In this document: in pieces, positions 1 to 7,830 of the stretch
How the letters are laid out: each line of letters opens with the position of its first letter
How positions within the stretch are numbered: position 1 is the first letter of the stretch
Origin: Deltaproteobacteria bacterium
Lineage (GTDB): Bacteria > Desulfobacterota > Syntrophobacteria > BM002
Assembly: GCA_019309045.1 (NCBI GenBank)
Contig: JAFDGZ010000016.1
Location: 1-44,875 of the forward strand
Reading direction: 5' to 3'
Length of the DNA stretch: 44,875 nt
Made by a program: the position numbers and the translations under genes
Notes under the pieces: model-generated
Database searches by the model: none
Seen by the model: only the letters and a program-made list of their open reading frames with translations
Told to the model about the DNA's origin: nothing

Positions 1-315
1 TCAAATTAAACTTGGCATTAAGCAACTTCTTTTCATCATAACCTAGTTCTAATTCTAGCGGATTCTAGGCTAATTAACAGCTTGCATGGAATATTGTTAC
101 GATAACTAGTTTATTTTACGACTAAAATGAATGGTTTTGTGAACAAAAATATCACAACTTCAGTGTCATACTTTTCAGTCTACGGGGATCAAGTCATCCC
201 TATTTGACTCACCCATTAAAGTGAGTTATCAGAAGAGATGAAAATGTATGAATGCCGAAGTCCATTCCATTGTTTCCTCTCCTTTGCCAATAAAATTCTT
301 TGAAGGTCAAAAAAA
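1..315. other. AT-rich leader region before the histidine kinase gene
   Basis: No gene is supported here; all frames are broken by frequent stops. It contains a short inverted repeat, ACTCAC at 207-212 and GTGAGT at 221-226, with an 8-nt loop and no T-run, so it could be a weak operator or an upstream gene's hairpin. The kinase start at 316 has only a modest ribosome binding site (GAAGGTC about 8 bases upstream). No confident promoter was found. Confidence 0.4.
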
Positions 316-1932
316 ATGAGAAAAATGCAATTCTCACTGCAGTGGAAATTCCTCATGAGCATAGCCTTGATCATTTTTCCGATCCTAGGCATTATCTTCC
401 TCTGGATAAGTGTGCAGCATGAACAGCAGTCTCTGGATCAAATAAGGACCCAGGCCAGAGCCCTGGCAAGACAGATAGTGTTGACCAGACAGTGGATCTC
501 CGATTGCGGGGGGGTTATGGTCCTGCGGCGGAGCAGGGGGGCTCAAAACACTGTTTGTTATTATGACGACAGGCTGGAAACTTCCAGAGGAACTTACCAG
601 AGATTCACACCTGCAATGGTGACCAAGAAGCTTTCTCAATATTCCCAACGGCAGGATATGTACCAATTCCACCTTGCAAGCCTTAATCCACTCAATCCGG
701 ACAATCGTCCTGACGACTTTGAAAAAAGAGCTCTCGAGATGTTTCAACGTGAAGGCTTGACCGAGGTGTCAGCCTTTAAAGGCCAGGGTCAAGAACAACG
801 GTTTTTTTACATGGTTCCGTTGCGTATGGATGACACCTGTCTCGAATGTCACCAGCAACAGGGCTTTACTAGAGGTGCTGTCGGGGGAGGCTTGAGCGTG
901 ATCTTGCCAATCGGAAAAATGAGAGCGGCCGTTGGCAGGGACCAACTGAAGCTCGCTGTCGCCGGCGTCGGTCTCAGCATATTGACTATCTTCACTCTAT
1001 TTGTCCTGCTCCGGCGCATGGTAATCAGGCCCTTGCAAGAGCTTGAAGGAGTGACGGCCGAGATAAGTGCTGGAAACTTGGCGGCCCGGGTGAATATCTC
1101 AACGGGAGATGAATTCGAAAAGCTTGGCCAGGCTTTCAATTCAATGGCGAGGAGCCTTGCCGACAGCCGTGAATCGCTGGAAGAAAAGATCAGACAGGCC
1201 ACCCGTGAACTTTCCGAAGCAAACAGTGAACTTCAAAGTCTGGACAAACTAAAATCAGACTTTCTGGCAAACATGTCTCATGAACTTCGTTCTCCTCTGA
1301 CTGTGATTCGCGGTGGCGTGGACTATCTCAACCGCACTATTCAGGGCGTGGAAAACAGACGCTACCTAGCTGTCATTGACAAGAATCTGGCCCGCCTGAT
1401 TCACCTAGTTTCTGATCTATTCGATTTCACCCGCATTGAGGCAGACAAGGCAGACTGGTGTTTCGAGAAAGAGAATGTCTCCTCCTTGGTGCAAGAGGTT
1501 GTAGAGATAATAGGTCCGTTGGCCAAGGAAAAAGATATAGCCATCACTTACAAATATCCCACTGCAATTTATGCATATATCGATCTCGAACGAATAGAGC
1601 AGGTGCTGGTTAATCTGATTGAAAACGCCATCAAATTTTCTGAACAAGGCACAACTATCAATATCGTTGTCAAGGAGCACGAAGACGAGGTGCAGCTCGC
1701 TGTAAGCGATCAGGGTGTGGGCATTTCCGAAGAAAATCTTGAAGTGATTTTCGAGAAGTTCCACACCCTGCCTTCATCAGGGAGCAGAGGAAGGCACGAA
1801 GGAACCGGCCTCGGCCTGGCTATTTGCAAAGGAATCATCGAGGCTCATGGAGGAGAGATCTGGGCAAAAAGCGTGGCAGGCGAGGGAAGTGTCTTTTATT
1901 TTACCCTACCAACAAAGAAACAGAATGACTGA
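316..1932 (+). CDS. Membrane sensor histidine kinase with CXXCH haem-type periplasmic domain
   Basis: Sensor kinase of 538 residues. A first membrane segment lies at about residues 9-30. A periplasmic DUF3365/Tll0287-like domain follows to about residue 205 and contains CLECH at 175-179, the covalent haem c attachment motif. A second membrane segment is at about 212-233. Then come HAMP (about 236-288), a dimerisation domain with H-box SHELRSPL (His322 is the predicted phosphorylation site), and a HATPase domain with N box (NLIENAIKF) and G boxes (DQGVGIS, GTGLGLAI). Family knowledge suggests redox, NO or small-ligand sensing through haem; the ligand is not known. No response regulator is encoded in the window, so its partner is elsewhere. 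It converges on the tail of the nitrate reductase operon, which makes a link to nitrogen-oxide respiration plausible but unproven. Confidence 0.9.
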   Translation: MRKMQFSLQWKFLMSIALIIFPILGIIFLWISVQHEQQSLDQIRTQARALARQIVLTRQWISDCGGVMVLRRSRGAQNTVCYYDDRLETSRGTYQRFTPAMVTKKLSQYSQRQDMYQFHLASLNPLNPDNRPDDFEKRALEMFQREGLTEVSAFKGQGQEQRFFYMVPLRMDDTCLECHQQQGFTRGAVGGGLSVILPIGKMRAAVGRDQLKLAVAGVGLSILTIFTLFVLLRRMVIRPLQELEGVTAEISAGNLAARVNISTGDEFEKLGQAFNSMARSLADSRESLEEKIRQATRELSEANSELQSLDKLKSDFLANMSHELRSPLTVIRGGVDYLNRTIQGVENRRYLAVIDKNLARLIHLVSDLFDFTRIEADKADWCFEKENVSSLVQEVVEIIGPLAKEKDIAITYKYPTAIYAYIDLERIEQVLVNLIENAIKFSEQGTTINIVVKEHEDEVQLAVSDQGVGISEENLEVIFEKFHTLPSSGSRGRHEGTGLGLAICKGIIEAHGGEIWAKSVAGEGSVFYFTLPTKKQND

Positions 1933-2132
1933 GCTCGGATAAATTACTAATAAAACTGAGACAATATTAGCCCTGAGACACTTCAGTGGATTCTGGCCAT
2001 GTGAGCCCGAAAGATTGCCGCCTTCTCATGACCTTTCCCTGTTATTCCTACTTTGTTTGCCCAACCACTGGGAAAAAGTTGGAAAAGGGGCTGGTATAGC
2101 ACCCGCAAGGCAAGGTACGAGGTCGCTGCCTG

Positions 2133-2149
2133 CCAGAATATCATTCTGG
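2133..2149 (-). other. Small hairpin downstream of the MetE/UroD-like gene
   Basis: CCAGAAT and ATTCTGG form a perfect 7-bp stem with a 3-nt loop, 10 bases beyond the stop codon of the minus-strand gene ending at 2159. There is no T-run, so it may be a transcript 3' end stabiliser or a factor-dependent terminator rather than an intrinsic one. Confidence 0.3.
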
Positions 2150-2158
2150 GATATGATG

Positions 2159-3184
2159 TCAGGAAAGGTTGAATTCCTTGCGAAGTCTGGCGGAGAGCTC
2201 CCTGATGACTGCGAAGGCCTTCTCCACCGTCTTTTCACCGTCAGGATTCACCAGGCAGCACGTTGCCGGCGAGAGCATACTGCGGCTGAAAAGAAAATCT
2301 CGATCGATGCCCTTGCCCTCCAGGGAGGACCAGATATCTGTCATTCGCCTGTCCAGAGAGTCGAGATCTTCGCTGGCAAAGGGTTCGAAATTGGTTGGTA
2401 CGATGCCCCAGACCAGCCTGCCGCCTCTGTCCAGGAATCTGCGAATGGATGGGGCATACTGGGCGAACACTTCTCCGTTGCTGTAGACGTCTAAAGAGAG
2501 TACGTCCATGTCCAGACCCAGGAGAAAATCCCAGTCAGGATTGCCGCAGAGGTGAATGCCGCGGGGTCTGTCGATCATGGCAAAAAACATCTCCATGTCT
2601 TCTCGGGCCTTCATGTCACTGTAGCCAGACAGAGCGCTGAAGAGAAACTGTAGGCCTGGTTCGTCTACGAACATAAATGCATTGGCATTGAGCTTCTTCA
2701 GCCGCTGCAGCTGGACATTGACCCGGCGGGCCATGAATTCCATGAGAAACGGCCTCACTGTATCGTCGAAGAGAATCGGCCGGTCGTTCTGGTCCAGAAC
2801 GTTAAAGCCGAAACTGATCGGTCCTTCAATCTGCCCACGAATAGCTGGTCTTGCTGAAAAATCCAGCTCCAGGAAGCGGTGGTAGACCACCGAATATTGC
2901 TCACTGATATCAAAGTAGGCGGGATTATCGAAGTGGGCCATGGTCTCCTCGAATTCGGCCACAAACTTATCCATGGAGAATCGCAGAGTGCGATTGTCCA
3001 GATCCAGGAGGATTCCTGGGAAATGTTCTGATGCCTGGACGTACATGTCCTCATAATAGCTCACATGCGGCAGCTGCGGCCAGTAAGGTACATCCAGCGA
3101 CAGGGCCATTTCCAGGGCCCGGTCCACATCCTTATGCGGCATGACTGCCATGGCAGTGGTCAGCAGGTTTCCCGGTATTGGCAT
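2159..3184 (-). CDS. MetE/UroD-like zinc methyltransferase family protein
   Basis: Protein of 341 residues resembling the UroD/MetE C-terminal barrel superfamily, which includes uroporphyrinogen decarboxylase and zinc-dependent methyltransferases acting on thiols. A HLCGNPDW segment and a later SPATCCL segment look like the His-X-Cys and distal Cys zinc ligands of MetE-type and corrinoid methyltransferases, which favours a methyltransferase over true haem-pathway UroD. Full-length MetE is about twice this size, so this is a stand-alone catalytic half. It is the last gene of the nar-narK-PAS run, 79 bases after the PAS gene, with AGGAACT before the ATG. Its role in a nitrate operon is not obvious. 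Substrate unknown. Confidence 0.7.
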   Translation of the reverse strand: MPIPGNLLTTAMAVMPHKDVDRALEMALSLDVPYWPQLPHVSYYEDMYVQASEHFPGILLDLDNRTLRFSMDKFVAEFEETMAHFDNPAYFDISEQYSVVYHRFLELDFSARPAIRGQIEGPISFGFNVLDQNDRPILFDDTVRPFLMEFMARRVNVQLQRLKKLNANAFMFVDEPGLQFLFSALSGYSDMKAREDMEMFFAMIDRPRGIHLCGNPDWDFLLGLDMDVLSLDVYSNGEVFAQYAPSIRRFLDRGGRLVWGIVPTNFEPFASEDLDSLDRRMTDIWSSLEGKGIDRDFLFSRSMLSPATCCLVNPDGEKTVEKAFAVIRELSARLRKEFNLS

Positions 3185-3263
3185 GAGTAGTTCCTCAGAG
3201 CAGCTCTAATTCTTCAAGGTTGATTGGTCGGTTTTGCAACTGGATATGGCTGGCTGCACCATC

Positions 3264-3725
3264 TCAATAGCGCTTTGTGTCTCTCATTCTTGACAATTTC
3301 CCCTCCAATTCGGCCAGGCGGCTTAGCAACTCTTTTTCCTTTTGCCAGCGTGCCGTTACATCGCGGATCAGAGCGGCAGTGCCTATGGGTTTCCCAGCCT
3401 CGTCGGCAAGCAGGGCTATGGTGAATTCTATGGAAATACGGCTGCCATCACTTCTGACGGCAGGTACTGCCAGTAAATCTTTCCCGTATGTACTCTGGCC
3501 TGAAGCCATGGCCTGGCGGTAGCCTTGCCAGTGCCTTTGCCTCAATTTTTCGGGAATAATGAGATCCAGGCTGTTTCCCAGTGCCTTTTTTGCTGAATAG
3601 CCAAAAATCGATTCGGCGGCAGAGTTCCACAGCTCAATTATTCCTGTCTTATCAGCAAATATGATGGCATCTGCGGCCTCAACCACGATTTGCTGGTACA
3701 GGCGTGCTGGCGTCAGCGTCAACAT
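3264..3725 (-). CDS. Single PAS-domain protein in the nitrate reductase operon
   Basis: Soluble protein of 153 residues: one PAS domain (about 8-125) followed by a short coiled coil (about 128-150, KEKELLSRLAELEGKLSRM). It has no kinase, cyclase or DNA-binding output domain, so it would have to act by protein contact. His65 in PEKLRQRHWQGY aligns by eye with the segment that carries the proximal haem histidine of FixL, but this histidine is frequent in PAS domains that do not bind haem. The gene has a good ribosome site (AGGAGGA) and lies 49 bases downstream of narK. It could modulate the reductase or a kinase, perhaps the CXXCH kinase nearby; this is inference. Confidence 0.75.
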   Translation of the reverse strand: MLTLTPARLYQQIVVEAADAIIFADKTGIIELWNSAAESIFGYSAKKALGNSLDLIIPEKLRQRHWQGYRQAMASGQSTYGKDLLAVPAVRSDGSRISIEFTIALLADEAGKPIGTAALIRDVTARWQKEKELLSRLAELEGKLSRMRDTKRY

Positions 3726-3774
3726 AAAACAAATTCCTCCTGAAACTCAACAGGCAGAGAGGCGTTTTAACTTT

Positions 3775-5082
3775 TCAGGCGGGAGCTTCGGCAGCCTGTT
3801 CAGGAGCATAGCGGTTCAAAATGGCAAAGAGTACCAGTGAGAGCAGGGCCAGGCCAAAGAAGACGGCAAACCCCAGAGCATAACCTCTAGTGCCAGACAT
3901 CTTGACAAAAAGTCCCATGACAGGCGGTATGACAAAGCCACCAAAGGCCCCCAGGCCGCCAACAATACCCGCAGCGCCGCCAACTGTCTCGGGTGTATAC
4001 TTGGGTACCAACTTGAACACTGCTGCATTGGCAAAGCCCATGCCCAGGGCTAGCAGAAGCTCCCCTGCTATGGCAACCGCCATGGATTCTCCTGCTGACA
4101 TCATAATCAGGCCACCCAGGGCCACCACCATAAAAGAAAGAAATACGGTCTTCTCGCCGCCAAGCCGATCTGCCGTCAATCCTCCAAACACCCTGAGAAT
4201 TGAGGCGGACAGGGAATAGAGTGCGGTAAGGAGTCCTGCCATTACCAGACTGGTCCCAAAATATTCCCGCCAGTAAGTCGGAAACCAGACAGTTAGAGCA
4301 ATGAAACCACCAAAGGTGACAAAATAGAAGACTGTCAGAATCCAGGTCCGCCAGTTGGAGCCGGCCTTCTTGAGAGACTCCATTATGTTGCCCGAAGGGA
4401 TCAGCTCTTCACCACAGGCAATTAACAGGGCATCTTCGTCGATTTCAATGCCCATTTCCTTATATTGAAAGTAGGGTGCATCCTTCATGTACAGGAAGAA
4501 GACGATCAGCAGGGCGATGAGCATGCCGAGCCACAGCACGTAGGAAAATGCGAAGCCCAGAGAGACTACCAGGAAAGGCAGGGCCACGGCGAACATTCCC
4601 GGAGCCATGTTGCCCAGACCTGCATAAACGGCCAGGGCTGTACCCTGCTTTTTCTGAGGATACCAGTAGGACACGGTGGGTATGCCGACAGAAAATACTG
4701 CAATGCCGCAGCCGCACAGGATGCCGGCGAGCAGAAACAACGGATAGTGAGCAGGACGGGGTGGGGTAAGGATAGTAAACAACAAAGTGATGGCGCCAAT
4801 GCCGGCAACGGCGAGTCCAAGAAGGACCAGAATAGGCTTTTTGCCACCCAGACGGTCTACCATGGCTCCGAAGGGGATGCGCAGCAAGGAACCGGTCAGG
4901 GCTGGGCTGGCAGCAAGAAGTCCCATGAGCATGGGATTCAAAGCCATGGCCTGTTTAAGCTTGGTAACAATGGGACCAAAAGCTGACACTCCAGCAAAGC
5001 CGGCAAAAAACGCCAGGGTGGTCCAGGTCAGGGCGGCCCCCCTGCTCGATTGTGCATAACAGACAGCCTCATCATTATTCAT
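3775..5082 (-). CDS. narK: NarK-type nitrate/nitrite transporter (MFS)
   Basis: Inner-membrane transporter of 435 residues with about 12 hydrophobic segments. It belongs to the nitrate/nitrite porter family and would import nitrate or exchange it for nitrite for the adjacent NarGHI. Two conserved arginines expected in NarK nitrate binding are visible in the contexts LLRIPFG (TM2) and ILRVFGG (TM8). A longer reading starts at 5106, but the ATG at 5082 follows AAAGGAG at a 10-base spacing, so the shorter form is chosen. The gene lies 89 bases downstream of narI and 49 upstream of the PAS gene, in the same orientation. Type 1 versus type 2 cannot be settled by eye. Confidence 0.93.
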   Translation of the reverse strand: MNNDEAVCYAQSSRGAALTWTTLAFFAGFAGVSAFGPIVTKLKQAMALNPMLMGLLAASPALTGSLLRIPFGAMVDRLGGKKPILVLLGLAVAGIGAITLLFTILTPPRPAHYPLFLLAGILCGCGIAVFSVGIPTVSYWYPQKKQGTALAVYAGLGNMAPGMFAVALPFLVVSLGFAFSYVLWLGMLIALLIVFFLYMKDAPYFQYKEMGIEIDEDALLIACGEELIPSGNIMESLKKAGSNWRTWILTVFYFVTFGGFIALTVWFPTYWREYFGTSLVMAGLLTALYSLSASILRVFGGLTADRLGGEKTVFLSFMVVALGGLIMMSAGESMAVAIAGELLLALGMGFANAAVFKLVPKYTPETVGGAAGIVGGLGAFGGFVIPPVMGLFVKMSGTRGYALGFAVFFGLALLSLVLFAILNRYAPEQAAEAPA

Positions 5083-5171
5083 GAGCTTTCGGCTCCTTTC
5101 AATCATTTGTCTAACTTTACAGCCTGACTACATAAATATACTATCCGAGATATTGCCATCTCTTCTATCGT

Positions 5172-5846
5172 CTATGAATGTAGATGCCTCCGCCTGTAGA
5201 GAATTTGTCTGCGGAAGGCATAGCTGACTGGTGCACTCCAGATGTGAATCAAGCGACTAAAGGGTGAGAAAGCGAGCAAAACAAAGGCGCTCAGGATATG
5301 AATCTTGTAGCTCACGGGCACCGGCAGCATCAGGGCCGGCTCTGGTCTGAATGTCAAAATCCCTCTTATCCATGGAGCAATGCTGTCGAGAACATAGAAG
5401 TGACCGAAGATCACGTTGAAAAGACCCATGCCAGTGACAAAAACAAGCAGGGCCAAGGTGCACCAATCATTGACACTGCTGGTTACTTTGATTCGTTGGT
5501 TTGTTCGCCGGCGCCAGGTGAGCATGAGGCTGCCGCCAAAGGCGGCAGCGCCTACCAGCAGGCCGCTGTAGTAGGCAATCGTGGTATGCGTTTGGCCATC
5601 TAACCCAATGGCATCGTAAAGGCTCTGGGGGACGAGCAGTCCTCCAGTGTGGCCTGCCAGCGTCAACAAGATTCCCCAGTGAAAAATGGTAATGCCGTAT
5701 TTGAGCCCTTTCTTGTCGAGAAGTTCACTGGAGTGCGCATTCCAGGCAAAGGGATCGGTCAGATAGCGATAGAGATGACCTACCACAAAGACGGTAAGCG
5801 CCAGATAGGGAAATACCAGAAAGGCCAGGGTGTTGGTCAGATTCAT
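5172..5846 (-). CDS. narI: Respiratory nitrate reductase gamma subunit (cytochrome b)
   Basis: Membrane anchor of NarGHI, 224 residues from the ATG at 5846, with five transmembrane segments. It oxidises quinol and passes electrons through two b haems to NarH. Histidines at 56 (FHWGIL), 66 (GHTGGL), 183 (KIHIL) and 201 (LIHIWS) match the four haem ligands of the E. coli subunit. A longer reading from 5912 would overlap narJ heavily and is rejected: AAGGGG lies just before the 5846 start. The narJ stop codon ends 4 bases upstream of this ATG, so translation is probably coupled. Confidence 0.95.
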   Translation of the reverse strand: MNLTNTLAFLVFPYLALTVFVVGHLYRYLTDPFAWNAHSSELLDKKGLKYGITIFHWGILLTLAGHTGGLLVPQSLYDAIGLDGQTHTTIAYYSGLLVGAAAFGGSLMLTWRRRTNQRIKVTSSVNDWCTLALLVFVTGMGLFNVIFGHFYVLDSIAPWIRGILTFRPEPALMLPVPVSYKIHILSAFVLLAFSPFSRLIHIWSAPVSYAFRRQILYRRRHLHS

Positions 5847-5850
5847 CTTT

Positions 5851-6390
5851 CTATTCCCCTTTGTCTTCCAGGTCAGCAAAAATTGCCGCGACAATGCGGA
5901 GAAGCCCCGCATAAGGGCTTGCCAGTTGTCGCAGGCAGGAGCCTATTTCTTTCAGCTGCAGATGGTATGCTTCTGGCTGCCAATGATACTGGTCTTCCGG
6001 ACAGATTGAGAGAAACTCCAGTATGATAGGCAAGTAGTCGGCTAGTTCACCACTAGACTTCTCGTAGCCGCTTCTCTCATAAAGCTCAAGAAATTCAATG
6101 AGGGCCCGCCCTCGTTCTCTGTCGTCGCCCCACTTGTGGTAGGTGAGGTTGAGGCAGGTGGCAGGGTTCAGGTCAAAGGTGGCAGTGTATTCCTCCTGCA
6201 AGCGAAGAAGGGCAGTATTACTTACATACACCAGGAAGCGAAGGCATTCTTCGCGTACAGCCGAATCTGCTATTTCCCCCACCGCTTTTTCCAGTTCTGG
6301 CAGTCCGCAGAGCAATTGATCATCCGGGTAGGAAAGCAGAATAGAGAGAATCTTTAGAAGAAGGCGCCTTTCTGTAGTCATTTGTGCCAT
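5851..6390 (-). CDS. narJ: Nitrate reductase assembly chaperone NarJ
   Basis: Cytoplasmic chaperone of 179 residues in the NarJ/TorD/DmsD family. It helps insert the molybdenum cofactor and Fe-S centre into NarG before membrane docking and is not part of the mature enzyme. The typical acidic, all-helical character and the early segment ILLSYPDDQL, common in NarJ, are visible. It sits 15 bases after narH and 4 bases before narI, the usual G-H-J-I order. Shine-Dalgarno complementarity is poor, consistent with coupling to narH translation. An alternative start is the Met at position 4 (6381). Confidence 0.9.
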   Translation of the reverse strand: MAQMTTERRLLLKILSILLSYPDDQLLCGLPELEKAVGEIADSAVREECLRFLVYVSNTALLRLQEEYTATFDLNPATCLNLTYHKWGDDRERGRALIEFLELYERSGYEKSSGELADYLPIILEFLSICPEDQYHWQPEAYHLQLKEIGSCLRQLASPYAGLLRIVAAIFADLEDKGE

Positions 6391-6405
6391 CCAGCTCTGA
6401 GGTTG

Positions 6406-7830
6406 CTATACATCCACAAATCCCAAACTCCCTTGAGCCTGGTAAAGATCTTCCTTTGCTTCACGCTTTACAGTGGGAAGCACAAAACGATCTCCATATT
6501 TTGCCAGGGCTAGCAGCTGGTACATTTCCCTGGCCATCTCTTCTGTCATGCCGACTTTTTCCAGGGCAGCCAGGTTCGTTTCCTCCTCGAGCCGCTGAGA
6601 GCGCATGTAGGTGCGCAGGGCCATGAGCTTCTGCAGAGCCAGTCGCACAGGCGCCTCGTCTCCGGCGGTCAAGAGGTTGGCCAGGTATGTGAGGGGAATT
6701 CGCATATTGTCGGCATCATTTCTGTCCTCACCCTCACTCTCGAGGAATTGTATGAGGGGACTCAGTGGGGGCACGTACCAGACCATGGGCAGGGTGCGAA
6801 ATTCCGGGTGGAGGGGAAAGGCCAGCCCCCACTCCACCGCCAGTTTATAAACGGGAGAAGACGCAGCAGCATTCAGATAACTTTCGGGAATTCCCTGGGA
6901 GATGGCAGCGGATCTCACTTCGCTGTCAGCTGGGTCGAGAAACATGGAAGTCTGGTTGGCATAGAGCTGCTGTTCGTCCCGGGTGGCGGCAACCTCTGGC
7001 ACTCTGTCCGCATCATAAAGAATGACTCCCACATAGCGGATCCGTCCCACACAGGTCTCGGCACAAAGGCTTGTCATGCCTGCTTCAATTCTCGGATAGC
7101 AAAAGATGCATTTCTCGGACCTTCCTGTATGCCAATTGAAGTAGACTTTCTTGTAGGGACAGCCGGATACGCAATAGCGCCAGCCGCGGCAGCGCTCCTG
7201 GTCTACCAGGACTATGCCATCTTCTTCTCGCTTGTAAAGCGCTCCTGATGGACACGAAGCCACACAGGCCGGATTCAGACAGTGTTCGCAGAGACGAGGC
7301 AGGTGAAGCATGAATACCTTTGCAAATTGGAGATAGATCTGGCGTTCCAGGTTCTTGAAGTTGGGATCTCCGTCTCCTGTGGTTGAGACTCCGGCGAGAT
7401 CGTCCTCCCAGTTAGGTCCCCAGGTCACCGGCATGGGCTTCCCGGTAATCTGCGATTTGGGTCTTGTGGCCGGCTGATGCTTCCTGGTTGGACTGGCAAT
7501 CAGCTTGGCGTAATTGTACGTCCAGGGTTCATAGTAGTCATCTATGGCAGGCAGGTCTGCATTATGGAAGATTTTGAGCAGCCTGGAGGTACGGCTTCCT
7601 GCCCGCAGCGATAGACTGCTGCCTTTGAGATGCCAGCCTCCTTTATGGATATCCTGGTTTTCCCATTTTTTCGGATAGCCTATTCCAGGCTTGGTCTCCA
7701 CGTTATTGAACCAGATGTATTCAGCACCGCGCCGGTTAGTCCAGACGTTCTTGCAGGGAATGCTGCAGGTGTGGCAGCCCAGACACTTGTCCAGGTTCAA
7801 GACCATGCTGATCTGTGCTTTAATATTCAT
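6406..7830 (-). CDS. narH: Respiratory nitrate reductase beta subunit (Fe-S)
   Basis: Electron-transfer subunit of 474 residues carrying four Fe-S clusters between NarI and NarG. The first cysteine group is C16, C19, C22 and C26 (CLGCHTCSIPC), as in E. coli. Further groups are CEHCLNPACVASC, CRGWRYCVSGC and CIFCYP...CAETC. Trp217 replaces a cysteine in CRGWRYC, the known feature that gives one [3Fe-4S] cluster instead of [4Fe-4S]. The start codon overlaps the end of narG by 11 bases, indicating coupled translation. Confidence 0.97.
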   Translation of the reverse strand: MNIKAQISMVLNLDKCLGCHTCSIPCKNVWTNRRGAEYIWFNNVETKPGIGYPKKWENQDIHKGGWHLKGSSLSLRAGSRTSRLLKIFHNADLPAIDDYYEPWTYNYAKLIASPTRKHQPATRPKSQITGKPMPVTWGPNWEDDLAGVSTTGDGDPNFKNLERQIYLQFAKVFMLHLPRLCEHCLNPACVASCPSGALYKREEDGIVLVDQERCRGWRYCVSGCPYKKVYFNWHTGRSEKCIFCYPRIEAGMTSLCAETCVGRIRYVGVILYDADRVPEVAATRDEQQLYANQTSMFLDPADSEVRSAAISQGIPESYLNAAASSPVYKLAVEWGLAFPLHPEFRTLPMVWYVPPLSPLIQFLESEGEDRNDADNMRIPLTYLANLLTAGDEAPVRLALQKLMALRTYMRSQRLEEETNLAALEKVGMTEEMAREMYQLLALAKYGDRFVLPTVKREAKEDLYQAQGSLGFVDV

